DNA from: Dirofilaria immitis
Taxonomy: Eukaryota > Nematoda > Chromadorea > Rhabditida > Onchocercidae
Assembly (NCBI GenBank): GCA_024305405.1
Contig: JAKNDB010000085.1
Coordinates: 1,302,001-1,366,000 of the forward strand
DNA: 64,000 bases
Reading direction: 5' to 3'
Positions 1-16,842 of the stretch are shown in pieces. Below the pieces are notes generated by a model. The model made no database searches and was not told the DNA's origin. It saw nothing but the letters and a program-made list of their open reading frames with translations. The position numbers were made by a program, and so were the translations under genes. How positions within the stretch are numbered: the stretch's first letter is position 1; every line of letters starts with the position of its first letter.

Positions 1-2168
1 CAAATAAAAAACTGAATCATACTCTAAGATCATTCGTGCCAAGATTTCCATGTATGGAAACTCGGTAGCATTACTTGGTTGTTCTGTAAGTTCAGTTCTT
101 GACAATTTCCGCATAGGAATTATTGAGAAAGCATAAAGCCACTTATCCTTTCTGGATTATTTACTGAGCTAAACCAATAAAACGCGTAACGTGCTGAGCA
201 GCTTCTTGTAGAACTCGATGATTCCTGAAAATATCTTTCTATTTGGATTTCTTTTTAAAATCCAAAGCTTTAATTAGAAGTATTCCAAGCAATTCAGAGT
301 ATCTTCTTGCTTGTATTACTGTTTATTGAAATTTGCATGATAATTTTGTGGATGCAGAAAAAGAAAGAAAAAGTTTTGCATAACAACAGTGAAGAAATGA
401 ACAACAAATTCAATTTCAAAACTAAAAAGAAAACCGGAACCTGTATGGTGTTCTTTCGTAATGCGTACCCATTCCAGCAAAATGGTAACGAGGTTTTAAG
501 CCTGCTGCAAGTTGTGATAAAATGCAACTCCCTTCAACATCCTTTTCGGACAATTTGTCGAAAATTTTGAAACCTGAAACTTGCTGGTAAACTTTGTTTT
601 GATAAGTCCATCATTAAGCAGTAAAATTTAAGAACTGTATAACAAGAAGTTACATAAATTCGTACCCCAGCAGGCCACATGGATGTAAGCAAAAGATCAA
701 GTCCCAAATATCCAGTACTCGCATTCACAAACTTTAACAATTCACTAACATCGTTCTGGTTGAACTGTAAAACACAATAGATGTGATAAATTATTTAATT
801 ACATCAAAAACAATTAATTCGAGAATGAAGTCTTCAAACTAAACAAGAGAATAAAGAAGTCAGCAAAAGGAAAAATGAATGGATAAGGGAGCAAACAACC
901 ATTATAAAGATTTCGTAATATTTCACTGTAAGTATAATGGAAATTATCTTCGAGAAATTCTAAAATAAATTTAGAAACATTACCTGGAAAGGCAAGTCTT
1001 GTGTACCCTCAATTCCACTTACATATGCTACTTGAAGACCACTTGTTGTATTCAGTATTCCTCTTCTGCCAAGATACGTTAGATTTGCAAAGAATTCGAC
1101 ACCATCTTCCGGATAAAATCGTGATGTTGATGGGCAGCATGATCCTATTTATAATTATCAAGAATTTTTGGCAAAATTCATCATATAGCTTTTGAAATTT
1201 AAACTGGAAATTTCAAGTTCAGTTTTCCTAATTCCAAAGCTTTATCATTATTTTGTACATTAACATTTTTAGAAAACCAATGAATTCAAATCAAAATGGT
1301 TCATTATCTAGACTTATTTTCTCATGAAATTACTTTTCAGGGGAAAGAAATCTAACAGTTATTTATGGATATCACCGAATTTAATTTTTCATTTATTTTC
1401 TCTTTGTCCATAGAAAATCGAACTAAAATCTTACGTTCATTGTCAACTTATGCTGCACATTGTTGAGAAATACAATTCGAGAAGAAAATCATTTAATCCA
1501 CTCTTAGGCAAGGTTACATTTAATAATTATCATTATCAGAAATAAAAGTTTAGAATCTATAAAAGTCTTGAGAAAACCTAAAATATAGGTAGAGATGGGC
1601 ATTTTGATAATACCATTGATAATTCGTTCGTTTAGCTCCATATCTGGACCGAAAAATTCGCCAACACAAAAAAGCATATCAAATGGACCATTCTATAATT
1701 AAGTCAAATAATTCTAAGTACTATTGTCTCCTGCAAATTATTTGAGAAATAGTAAGTAAGCTGCAATTATTCCAAATATTTTGAGATCTTTCCGCTTATT
1801 TCTGTAGCTTATATATTAAAAAAGACGAAAGCATTATGAAGAGACTGTTCATTTCGTTAGAATTATTACAAACTATTCCGCAGTACTTTAAAATTTATAC
1901 TATATGTAACGATTAATTCTACTGAAACAATATTTGAATTTTTTTTTTTAAAAATGAAAGTCAATCAGCAATCATCAAGAAAATAAACAATTTAGATATG
2001 ATAGAATAGAATAAGTAATTTGGATAGGAATGAAGCTGATAACTTTTATAAGGCAATTATTTAAAAATTTACTTTTCCGTTGACGGCATTCACCCGCTTC
2101 AGCAATAAATCGAATTGTCCATTTACGTCACCACAAACAAGAATTTTCAACGATGGTTCAGGCATCAT
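1..2168 (-). CDS. CWF19L1: CWF19-like protein 1 homologue (3' end outside window)
   Basis: Spliceosome- and lariat-associated protein of the CWF19L1 family, expected to act in the nucleus. Exons on the minus strand: 2168-2073, 1692-1578, 1144-984, 764-666, 573-441 and 224-1, with GT-AG borders; the first four join in phase. The start is ATG 2168 (a second ATG follows directly). The N-terminus carries the family's metallophosphoesterase-like start (KILVCGDVNGQFDLLLKRV). Further family blocks are FDMLFCVGEFFG, NLTYLGRRGI..SGLQ, GLDLLLTSMWP, AAGLKPRYHFAG, then NHRVLQEAAQHVTRFIGLA and WLYAFSIIPMRK. The C-terminal CwfJ/HIT-like half lies beyond base 1. Three single-base frame breaks are inferred: in exon 5 near the AAAATTTT at 561-568, and in exon 6 near 165-172 and 145-150. 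Each is cured by one added base. I read them as assembly deletions, though decay cannot be excluded from one sequence. Family assignment is secure from motif order. Confidence 0.88.
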
Positions 2169-2940
2169 TCCAATTTTCAAAGCAAAGACTTAAAAAGAAA
2201 TGAGAACTTAGTGAACTATTCGTATTCGCCAGTAATTCTCACAGTTTCATGTAGCAAATACTAGAACATAATCTTATGTTTTCAAAATTAGTTATTGTTA
2301 ATCTAAAAAAAGACTTCAGTATAAAAGTCCGCGTTTGCAACTACTTGGAAAGAAATAAATCTTAATTCCCATAATATTATTTATCGCATATGCATTATGA
2401 TAGAAATTTTCCGTTTCTCAATAACAGGCAACTAATAATTAAATTCATTTCCATTTTTATCATGATAATGTCCCAAAACTAAAGAAAAAAGTAACGAGTA
2501 TTGAGACGGGATGTTCCGCAACGATACACATATTAAAATAACAAAAAAGATAGATACATTTCTATTTATTTATAAATTAAAATTATGAAGCATAACACTT
2601 CCTAACATTTATGTTCCACATCAAATAATTATGAAATGAAATATAGCAAAAACAACAGTTAACACAGTGAATATATGCATATCGATATACGAGTTTTGCA
2701 AATTTTAAATAAATGAAAAAATACTATCATGTACTGATCGATAAAAACTAAAATTACAACAAGCCAATGTTTATAAACCGCTTTTTTTTATTGTGATAAA
2801 AATAAACCAGTTCGTAATGAGTTTATTATTTAACTTTATTCCTGAATATTGATAATGTACAAATCTATTCTGAGGAAGGTGGGAAAAAGAAAAAACCCAA
2901 TAAAATTTGCCGGAGGGGTCAAAAAAACGCAATATTCCAA
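2169..2940. other. intergenic, GPATCH11 to CWF19L1
   Basis: This stretch separates two minus-strand genes. AATAAA motifs on the minus strand at 2840-2835 and 2827-2822, about 100 bases after the GPATCH11 stop, are plausible poly(A) signals. I see no coding sequence otherwise. The same strand and modest gap leave a downstream-operon arrangement possible. Confidence 0.55.
2189..2200 (-). promoter_or_regulatory. candidate trans-splice acceptor upstream of CWF19L1
   Basis: On the minus strand a pyrimidine run ending in AAG (TTTCTTTTTAAG) lies 20 bases before the CWF19L1 start codon. No coding frame crosses it. That is the layout of a nematode spliced-leader acceptor. Weak evidence by itself. Confidence 0.4.
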
Positions 2941-5290
2941 TTAGTCTACATGATCCTCTCTCGTTCTTCCTGGACAATTGTTTTCCAGTTCTTCTTCTGA
3001 ATTGTATTGAATTCCGCACCAAACACAATAATGATGAACAGAGCGCAGATAACTCGTTAGTTCTATTAACCTGTAAGTAAAGCAAATTTCCGTGTCGCCG
3101 AATCAAATGCTCAAATTACACAATGGTTTAAATTAAAGAACTAGTTTAAATCTATCTTGGAAAAATATTTCTCTTTCGCTATTTCATTTTGAATAAAATT
3201 ATTAAAAATATTTTATACTACTAACGAAGACTTTAAATATGCGATATTCCAGTCATAAATTTTAATTTTGTTTGCAACATAAATAATGCCAAAGGAGAAT
3301 GGCATAAACCAGTAAAAGAATACTGGCGACAGAAATAAACTATTTACATTGTTATATTAATTGATATTAACTACAATAATCCAATTAATAGTTAAATAAT
3401 AATCTCAACACTATCTAACCAATCATGCATTGGCTGAGCAAAAATGACAAAAAGTATCTGTAAACTTTTCAGTTCCTCATTTTTGTTTCACTCCCCATTC
3501 TTTAAGATAAATAAACGTGCCATTCATTAATTTCATTCTCCGGCAATTCATCAATCTTCAAGTCATCAGGCGCCATCTTCCCGTTATAATACATAAAACA
3601 TTCTGTAATGCATTCCGACTCTTCAATCCTTTTCTTTTTCAAGGAAAAAGTATCTTCTTTCATTACTTTGTATATTGGCCAAAAATGATTGGATGTTGGA
3701 AGTTCTAGACCATTCCTGAAAATGATCAAAAAGATAAATAATAGATCAATTTTAAAAATTTGGAACAAAACAATGCAATATAACAACGATCTAGAATAAT
3801 TTTAACCTGGCATCTAGTTCCTGACATACTTTCCGGCTTTTTCTAAATCCTTTGATAGCTGTTTTATGCGCGCTGCCCAACGTTTTCTTACGGAAAAATC
3901 ATCAATAAGTATTTCCTGAAATCAAATTCAGATCAACAAACTAAAGTTCTTGACGACATATTCTGCAGTTGCGGAGTGACACGGAGTGACTCGCAGAATG
4001 ATTGATAAAGCAACAGTGGTTTAGAAATTTTATTTCTATATCTAAGATTTGAAATTTCAAATAAACTAGCATTAGCTTTCGCTCTTTCTAGTACAGCTTT
4101 TTGATAGAGATCCATTCGTTTTTTCGTTTTTCATCTTCTTCAGCATCATGTCCTAATCCTGTACGATCAGCTTTCAACTCCAGTGCAATAGGTACTTTAA
4201 TCCCTTCATTGCAACCTAAACTTAATCAGTTCTCTCAGAAGAGAATACTCCAACTTATTATTTTGAACAATATCGAAAGCATATTCTTCTATTATCTTTA
4301 AAGTTAAAAAATCGCACAAACAAAAAGCAAGCAAAAGTACCTGTAGTCTGTAAATTCAATATTTACAATACGAAATTAATGTTACCTAAATTTAAGCTGT
4401 AACGTTCAAAGCTATGCCTACCGATTCTATAAAGTTCGTGAATATCAATAGCTTAACCATATAAGGCCTAATAACCTGTTCCGAGAAAAAGAAACATATT
4501 AATTACCTTCTTTTTCACTCCTAAACTCATTCCAGGCTTATAACCCATTTTGGATAACAACAAGAATCCTTTCGAGTTCTCACTAACAGGCTTCATTAGC
4601 GCATCATCCCGCATTTTTTCTCTATTTCTGAACGCTTTAGCAAATTTCTCAATCGTTCAGTATTTTCTACTCGTTTCGCTTCTACTTTCAAATGCCGTCG
4701 TTGCGCATGAGTTTTTGCAATTCCTATAATAAGAAAAAGTACAGAAAAATAAAACTATGTCAAAATATCTGTTTAAGCCATCATTTTAATTTCCTAATCT
4801 TCAATTTCTCCGCAATCTGAATTATTAAATTTCCAATTTCAACCAATCAAATGTTAATCATATATCTAATAAGTTTATAATTTCAATTAATACAGTATTA
4901 AATCAGAAATGAAATGATAGCATAATTATATCGTCCATGCAATCTTTTATATCTATTTCATACCCATATTTAAATGGTATTCCCTTCAAAAATAAACTAT
5001 GACTTTCTGAATGTCAGTAATGACTTTTTCTACATAAAAAGCATTTTTGGTATACTTAAGTTTAAAAGTCCTAGTCTTCTTAAAATTCAGATGCAAAGTG
5101 CAAAAATATATCTAGAAAATCCTTCATAAATTTTTCGTCTCCTAAAATTTATACCCATCTTTTCTACATAGCAAAATGAAAACATACCAGGTCGTACGTC
5201 CACAGTTGTATATGTTTCGGACATATAATCATCACTATCACTTGTTGTTGCATCATTCGGATCCATTATAGTTTGTTCTATATTAATCAT
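2941..5290 (-). CDS. GPATCH11: G-patch domain-containing protein 11 homologue
   Basis: GPATCH11 (CCDC75) family: a small G-patch protein with a C-terminal DUF4187 zinc-ribbon-like end, thought to act with RNA helicases in the nucleus. Exons (minus): 5290-5188, 4723-4507, from 4215 to about 3945 (donor uncertain), 3915-3807, 3715-3517, 3070-2941. The start is ATG 5290, or ATG 5266 if TTAATATAG just upstream is a trans-splice acceptor. Conserved pieces: DDYMSETYTTVDVRPG at the N-terminus, G-patch core KGFLLLSKMGYKPGMSLG, PIALELKADRTGLGHD, RKSRKVCQELD, NGLELPTSNHFWPIYK, and a last exon TSYLRSVHHYCVWCG..ELENNCPG with the CxxC..C of DUF4187. Frame breaks of one base are needed at T6 4614-4619, T5 4511-4515, T6 4119-4124 and near 3841-3847, plus a phase conflict between the last two exons. 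The order and identity of blocks fit an intact orthologue damaged by assembly deletions; a pseudogene is the alternative. Confidence 0.85.
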
Positions 5291-5840
5291 TTATTATTAC
5301 GAATTTTTAAATTACTGATAATAATATGAAGCAGATGAATAGTAATTTGAAAGTATTCACTTATTTAGATTTCTTTCAGCTATTTCATTACGTACTATTA
5401 TTTATGAATTTTATCAGTCTTCGCTATCCTTCTTCCTATCATTGTTATTTTATAATTTTTCAACTTTTCTTCTATTCCAAAATCAAATAGTCTAGATTTC
5501 CGAAAAAGAAAATTATTCAGCTTATAAAAATAATTCACTGCCACAATCTTAATCTTAAAACTAAATAATCCACATTTCCGAAACATAAAATTATCCAGAT
5601 TCTCGAAAACGGAAAATTACTCATGTATGCACCCAAAAACGATAATCAATAATCAACTACTTGTTTAAGCTTATCAGCTGCTAATTTTCACGAGGAGCCA
5701 CCACATTCCGAAAGAATCACCATAATATTTGAAGCATTAAATGAGACTCGTCCGTTTCTCGTCTGTGATATGTAAACAATGGGAATTCAAGATTGAAATG
5801 GATGTCGCTTATTCTCTCATTTTCATTTCAGTCTTCTGGC
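5291..5840. promoter_or_regulatory. divergent (bidirectional) intergenic region
   Basis: The region is 550 bp between the start of the minus-strand GPATCH11 gene and the plus-strand SR-protein gene, so promoters for both directions must lie here or nearby. It contains two to three diverged copies of a short unit built on 'CTAGATTTCCGAAAAAG..AAATTATTCAG' (about 5480-5520, 5565-5600 and 5600-5625). No obvious TATA box stands out against the AT background. Confidence 0.5.
5821..5831 (+). promoter_or_regulatory. candidate SL trans-splice acceptor, SR-protein gene
   Basis: TTTCATTTCAG ends 9 bases before the ATG at 5841, matching the nematode acceptor consensus (TTTTCAG). No upstream exon in frame is evident, which favours trans-splicing over a cis intron. 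Confidence 0.6.
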
Positions 5841-8483
<2,643 letters not shown>

Positions 8484-8491
8484 AGATGAAG

Positions 8492-8513
8492 TTTTTTTTT
8501 TTTTTTTTTTTTT
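8492..8513 (+). repeat. T22 homopolymer in the SR-gene 3' UTR
   Basis: A run of 22 T begins 9 bases after the SR-protein stop codon, so the mRNA would carry a U-tract. A second run of 21 T sits at 10729-10749 in the first intron of the acetyltransferase gene. Confidence 0.8.
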
Positions 8514-8812
8514 CAAATCATTTGGCTTATTTTGTTAACGTGGAATTATATTTTAGTCTCAACTTTTGATGTAAGAAAAAAGTGAGGTATAAGAAAAAAG
8601 AAAAAATGTAAGAAAAAAGTATTTAGTATAGTAAACGTAGAAAATCAAAGAGGGCGATAAATCGAAATAATAATAACTAAATAACTAAAACTTAATTTCA
8701 AGTATCAAGGAAAGATAATAATTAATGGTCATTTGTTGTACCAGAATTCAAATTCAGTCTATTACCCGAACGTTATTGTAGAATTTTATGCAAACTTCTT
8801 GCACATGCAGCA

Positions 8813-8818
8813 AATAAA
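8813..8818 (+). terminator. likely poly(A) signal of the SR-protein gene
   Basis: AATAAA about 330 bases after the stop, in a stretch (GCAGCAAATAAATGTC) less AT-biased than its surroundings. It is the first clean candidate, but many AATAAA motifs occur in such AT-rich DNA. Confidence 0.45.
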
Positions 8819-9020
8819 TGTCTTTAATATATAAATATTTTGATCTTAGGTTTAGTCGCAGAGTAATTTACTGAATGGAATTTCAATTAATTATTTAAAT
8901 TCGGACATTTTTATGTCGAAGTACGAAGTAAGCGCAAGATATGAAGGAAGCCATCAGCTGACATTCACAGAAAATGTTCTAATTTTTCGAATATGAATAG
9001 AATCAGTTTGTTATTAATGT

Positions 9021-9209
9021 TTATTCTCAGATCAGTAAATGAAGAAAAAGCACCATGTCATGCATGAAAAGTTATATCGTAATATAAATACAGTTCATGA
9101 ACTTATGGACCAATTTAATTTGAATTTATGGAATTTTATTGAAGTTATACTTAAGGGTATACTTAACACAACTATTACGGGTCTTATTTTTCACTTTGTT
9201 TTCTCGTAA
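9021..9209 (+). CDS. possible small protein, 56 residues, unknown
   Basis: An ATG at 9039 opens a 56-codon frame ending TAA 9207-9209. It lies 8 bases after TTATTCTCAG (9021-9030), a good trans-splice acceptor. The product starts MKKKHHVMHEKLYRNINTVH, continues with a helical-looking stretch (ELMDQFNLNLWNFIEVIL), and ends in a hydrophobic segment (about residues 36-56) that could be one membrane helix. Codon use and composition are richer than the intergenic DNA around it. It could also be only a first exon, since GT dinucleotides occur inside it. I do not recognise a family. An AATAAA follows at 9379-9384. Same-strand placement between the SR and Eco1 genes would fit a third operon member. 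Confidence 0.35.
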
Positions 9210-10187
9210 TTCCTCTTCTTATTTCGCTAAAATTCTTTTATTTTTTATCAGATAACTATTACTGATGTTCTGTTCCTTAAGTATTGAAAATTTTATTGGA
9301 TATTTGAGATTTTGTATGTTTATTTTTTTCTTCCTTTGATCAAAAATGGGGAATACTTTATTTGGAAGAGGAAAAAGCAATAAATTTAAAAACTGGTAGA
9401 TAATAGAAATTATTTTCGATTATTTCGTATTCGGTTTTTTGTTTCCTTCTATATGGTTCATATGATTCGGATTATATTATCATAAATTTCTGCTATTGAA
9501 CTTGGTTACTGTAGAAAATAAACATGTACTACTTATATTATAGAATAATGATCTATTCGAAAGAATTTTCGTTTCTCAATTTATTTGTATTTTTTTTCCT
9601 TTAAAAACATTTCATAGCTGTTTTGTTTTAAAAATCCTCTGTCGAATTTCCATTACCTATTAGTGAAATAAATTTAACATATAACTAAAATTTTTTGTCC
9701 AACTTTTCCGATCCTTTGTCTTGTACCCATTACTTACATAAATTCCAAATATAATATTATAAAAATTCTTGGACCCGAAAAAAGATCGATTTTAATTTTT
9801 CTTTTTTTGTTAAACGTTCTATTTGTATGTGATTAATAATTATATGAAAATTTGGTTCATTTTAGATTATTGGTTGTTAGTTTATTTTAAGATGAAAAAT
9901 CGAACGAAATGTTTTTCAGAAAATCATTTTTATAAGGTAATGTTATAATCTTTTTGCAGCGAAGATATGTTAGTATTTATTTTTAAAAGAAAACTTAGTT
10001 TCTTAATCAATTATTTCATTGAGGTAAGTAAGAAATTAGCGAAATTCGCAGAAGTTAAAAGTCATCATCTGAATAATATGCCTTTATATGTTTCCGTGTG
10101 TGCATCGGGTTAAAGATTATTTTCATTTAATCTAGTTATGACGTTTTTGGATTAAATATTATTTTCATCAAATCTAGTTATGACATC
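9210..10187. other. intergenic, no gene seen
   Basis: About 1 kb of AT-rich DNA before the acetyltransferase gene. At 10114-10198 a 42 bp segment containing ATTATTTTCAT..AAATCTAGTTATGAC occurs twice in tandem, the second copy leading directly into the acceptor. Confidence 0.5.
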
Positions 10188-10198
10188 TTTCTTTTCAG
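10188..10198 (+). promoter_or_regulatory. candidate SL trans-splice acceptor, Eco1 gene
   Basis: TTTCTTTTCAG ends 30 bases before ATG 10229. The codon just before the ATG in frame is TGA and the other frames also stop, so this acceptor cannot serve an upstream coding exon. A trans-splice site or a 5' UTR intron is the remaining reading. Confidence 0.55.
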
Positions 10199-10228
10199 TT
10201 TCTGAATATTTTCAATTTTAACGGCTGA

Positions 10229-12251
10229 ATGCCATTTTTGCGACAAAAATTGCTAACCGATTTTTATCACTTGCCGAAAAAATATGATGAACCAGTTGAT
10301 CTACCTCTATCAAATGTAAATTGTAAATCGGATTATATCGTCAATTCAAAGCTTGAAAATGACGAAGTTCACGAGCTTTTATCATCAACTGAAAATTATC
10401 CGTTATCAGTATCACCTGCAGCAGCTAGTACTTCGAAAGTTATTCGTACAGTTATCTTATCTGGACGTGATATTAAGAAGAAACGAAGAATGCTAATGGA
10501 CGATCCAAAACAAATGATTCTGGATGCTGGACAAAGACAGTTCGGTCATCAACACTGCGAACAGGTTTCGTTGCTGGATTTAATAATTCAAACATGGGAC
10601 AATAGAAAAGATACAAATCCATTCCATTTCGTTATTAAGAAATCACGAATAAGGTTTAGTCTCCAAATTTAGATATTTATGTCATTTGTCTGGGTTATTT
10701 TTCCAACTGCTGAATTAGTTAAACGTAGTTTTTTTTTTTTTTTTTTTTTGTATTTCATATAGGCACGATCTTACGAAGAAGTTAAAAATATGGTTCAGTA
10801 TTAGAATTGGCGCGTGAGGATTGAAATGGAAAAAATGAGAAAAATTTATCATTTATTTATAATTTTTTTGCTGAGATTGACCTATGAATTGATTTATCCT
10901 GATAATTTTCGACGAATATGCCATTTTCAGTGTGGTATGGTGTATGATTGTGACTCATTATCCGATCGAAAGCAGCATCAGAAATTTCACAGTCGTTTTT
11001 ATCAACGAAATGGTTTCGTGTGCAGACCGCACAACTAGATATTTGGAAGCAGTTAATTTTTCTTTCCGCAAAATTTTTCTGTCATGTTTGAATTTAAATT
11101 GGAAGTCTTGAAGTGTCTGCAATTTAAGTTTAATTTTTATTTAGATGACTTTGTGGTTTAAATCGTAAACTTTAAGTTTAAGTTGCTGAGATACGAATTA
11201 ATGAATTTCAAAATATTCTTCTTTTTCAGAGCTGCTTTTGTATTGTTGAACAATCCGAAGGAAATTATAGTCATATATTCTGCATTACACAAACATCAAA
11301 ATGTACCCTGAAGGCACGTGTTGATAAGGTTTAGCTTCTTTGTTGATAATTTTTTTATTCAGTATATTAAAATGGTAAATCTTTTTATATAGCGTGCATC
11401 TAATGTATTAGATAGAATCCATATAAATTCAGGCTGTTAGAGGTTCGTTTCATCCCTATACTTCAGTTTGGAGTATATTTCTGAGCTTTTATTATTATAA
11501 GATTTATTACATTGAATAACATGCATTGTTGATAATTATTTTTTGCTTACTATGACTTCAGGTTATCCTGGAATGCGTCAATAAAGAATTAGGTTATACA
11601 CCAGATTTGGCACAAGTTTGGACATCAGATGGTAGAAGGCAAGCTTGGGTATACATTACGGCTTCAGATACATATTACTTTATTGGTGCTATAGCACTGG
11701 TTGAAAAGGTATCTAAGGAACAGCTGCACTATGCAGAGGTATAGCTATTTCTTACTTTCATTTAATTCTTATTTAGTTCAGTTATTATAAAGGCAGCGAA
11801 TTAAGGAAAGAGCTTAAACGATAACCCGCTTTCATTATCTGGAAATGAGATATCCTTTTTTCAGAAAACTGAAATTTATAGTATGCTTAATTCGGTTCCT
11901 TTATAATGTTCATAGTAAATATTTTACATTTCACAATATTTGACCACAGCATAAATTATAATTTTCACTTAATTTCAAGGAAAAAACTCGGAAAGTGTTG
12001 ATATAATCTCAAAAAATAGCAATGTATATATGGGTGTTAATCGAATTTGGGTACATCAAACGTTACGGCGCAAAGGTATCGCAGTACTTTTGCTGGATCA
12101 TGCACGATCTCATTTCGTCAGTTCCAATTTTGTGCCGCGTGAAATGATTGCATTTAGTAGTCTAACTGATAGTGGTTTAGCATTTGCTAAAAATTACATT
12201 CCTGGAGGAAAAGTGCTTCTTTATAGTTTAATTCCTGAGACTTGTCACTGA
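10229..12251 (+). CDS. eco-1: cohesin N-acetyltransferase, Eco1/ESCO family
   Basis: Establishes sister-chromatid cohesion by acetylating the SMC3 subunit of cohesin in the nucleus during S phase. Exons: 10229-10564, 10931-11017, 11230-11328, 11562-11738, 11980-12251; about 323 residues. In order: a canonical PCNA-binding PIP box QKLLTDFY (residues 6-13), a basic patch KKKRR (83-87), the diagnostic ILDAGQRQFG leading to a C2H2 finger (C110, C113, H128, H132, with CGMVY), a middle region whose spacing to NKELGY equals the human one, and the C-terminal acetyltransferase motif NRIWVHQTLRRKGIA, then EMIAFSSLTDSGLAFAKNY. The donor of exon 2 (TTC/GTGTGC) is weak but gives the right phase and length. 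Exon 5 enters one base out of phase; the run A6 at 11981-11986 is the likely site of a lost A. Two residues in the catalytic motif differ from human ESCO1 (see findings). Confidence 0.9.
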
Positions 12252-13712
12252 TCAATCGATGATTCCTTTTTTTATCATAATTGATTAGTTCCCAGGTTTC
12301 TGCTGATACAATTTATTGCTTTAGCTGGTATTGCACTATAAATCCATGAGAATTAAATAATGCATCTGCAACGAAATAATCGAGCATTAGGCTAATATTT
12401 ATTTTCAAAATGTTATGACTAAATACGGCAGGAAAAGCAAAATTATAATATTAAATAAATACTAAGAGTTGCCGTGCATAAGATATATATTTTTTCCACG
12501 AGATCGGATCAATTAATTTTTGATTAACTGGGTAATTTATTAGTTATGAAATATTAAATCGATATTGATATGCTTAGGGATTTTGGATGTTTTTTCCGTT
12601 ATTTATTGAATTAGTAGTTTGCAACGAAATTGAATCAATTTGTTCATAAATCATAAAAATCAATTTTATCCATCACTATTTTTGAATATCATAATGCATC
12701 AAATTTGTAGGAACAATATCCAGAAAACATTCATTTTTTTCTCGTTTTTTCAAGCATTTATTGGAAATAAAACTTACCAAGCTTATTTGATACCAATATT
12801 TCATTTTATACTAGTATTCCATTAAATGATTTCTATTTCACTGAGAAACTGTAATTAGATAGATGAAAAATATTTATTAGTAACATTTGTTAAAACAATA
12901 TGAATCGTATGATTAATTGATAGATTTCAGAATTATAGCTCATACTTTACCCGAAAATATTCTACTATCTTTTTCATTTACAATAAATCAATGAATTCAA
13001 ATTTTAAAATAAATATGGAATGAAGGAATAAAGAATTTTTATGGCAGTTTAACAATATGTTTGCTATGAATAATAATAAAAATATAATACAAACAAAGAC
13101 ACAAACATATTAATACTAAGATTGCCATTCGAATAAAATGATTATGTGATTGATTTTTTAGGACTTTTTTTCGAATAACCGAAAAAATTGTATAACATTT
13201 ATTTTATTAGCAAAATATTGTAAAATTATAACAATCAGGAAAACTTTAAAATAAAGTAAGAAGACGAAGTAACATACTATTGAATAAAGAAGTGAAAAAA
13301 ATTGATAAGTTATTTGATAAGATGAATAAATTAACCAAATCATTTCATATCAAATATGCTAAGAAAAAAAGTGATATGAAAGTCATCTACTAAAATATTA
13401 TTGTTACTTTTAATTAGTACTATTTGTTTTTATATTCTGAATATTTTTACTATTTACAAGTATTTCTACACTCTTTATCGTACATCATTGTTATTAGTAT
13501 ATTGATAATTATCTGATATTAAAAAATAATTTGACTTAGAGATATCAGTAATTTAGTAATTAATAATAAATTGAACGTCAAGTATTTATAAGTCGTGTTG
13601 TCTAATCCATGAATTGAGTATTTAATATCTTTTGATAAAAATTTCGATTTTATTTTCAATTAGTGTCAACTTCCTTTCTTTTATTTATTTTACTTTTATT
13701 TTTCTTATTTAC

Positions 13713-13743
13713 TTGTAACAATTGATATTATCAATTGTTACAA
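13713..13743. repeat. 31 bp near-perfect palindrome (15 bp arms)
   Basis: Arms TTGTAACAATTGATA and TATCAATTGTTACAA flank a single central base. It lies about 400 bases downstream of the Ly-6-like gene stop, where it could form a hairpin in a transcript or be a decayed mobile-element end. Confidence 0.75.
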
Positions 13744-14046
13744 ATAATATCTTAATCTCAAAAAAAAGAATAAATAAACAAATATGGGACAACATATAAA
13801 ATAAAAATATAAAACATATCATCAATCATTCAGGAATATCATTTTACTATTTCTTTTAATATTACTTTTAATTTCTTATCTTTTTTATAATGATAAGAGA
13901 GGAAACTTAGCCGCATCTATACATATTTTTTAATTTATTATATCATTAATTTGATAATCCATTCATGGTGGTATAATTTCTATTATAATTTAATTTCTTA
14001 TCTTTTTTTGCTTGGATTGTAGAAAAATTCATCTAATATATTTATA

Positions 14047-14081
14047 TTGCATTATCAAATCATTGATTTTTGATAATGCAA
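14047..14081. repeat. hairpin, 13 bp arms, 9-base loop
   Basis: TTGCATTATCAAA and TTTGATAATGCAA form a perfect inverted repeat. It starts 65 bases downstream of the Ly-6-like gene stop codon, inside its probable 3' UTR on the minus strand. Confidence 0.7.
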
Positions 14082-14145
14082 CATTCATGGTAGTATTTTT
14101 TTATTTTAATATATTATTTTAAACTTTTATTAAAAATTTTTAATT

Positions 14146-16842
<2,697 letters not shown>

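Larger units (their letters stand above)
12252..14145. other. intergenic, convergent 3' ends
   Basis: This lies between the 3' ends of the plus-strand Eco1 gene and the minus-strand Ly-6 gene. No coding sequence seen. Composition shifts here from ordinary to the extreme AT bias of the rest of the window. Two strong inverted repeats lie close to the Ly-6 stop codon (listed separately). Confidence 0.55.

Noticed and set aside
2941..5290. GPATCH11 as a true pseudogene
   Set aside because: The breaks are all consistent with single-base losses, mostly in homopolymers, and the same pattern affects other conserved genes in the window. Assembly error is simpler, though not proven.
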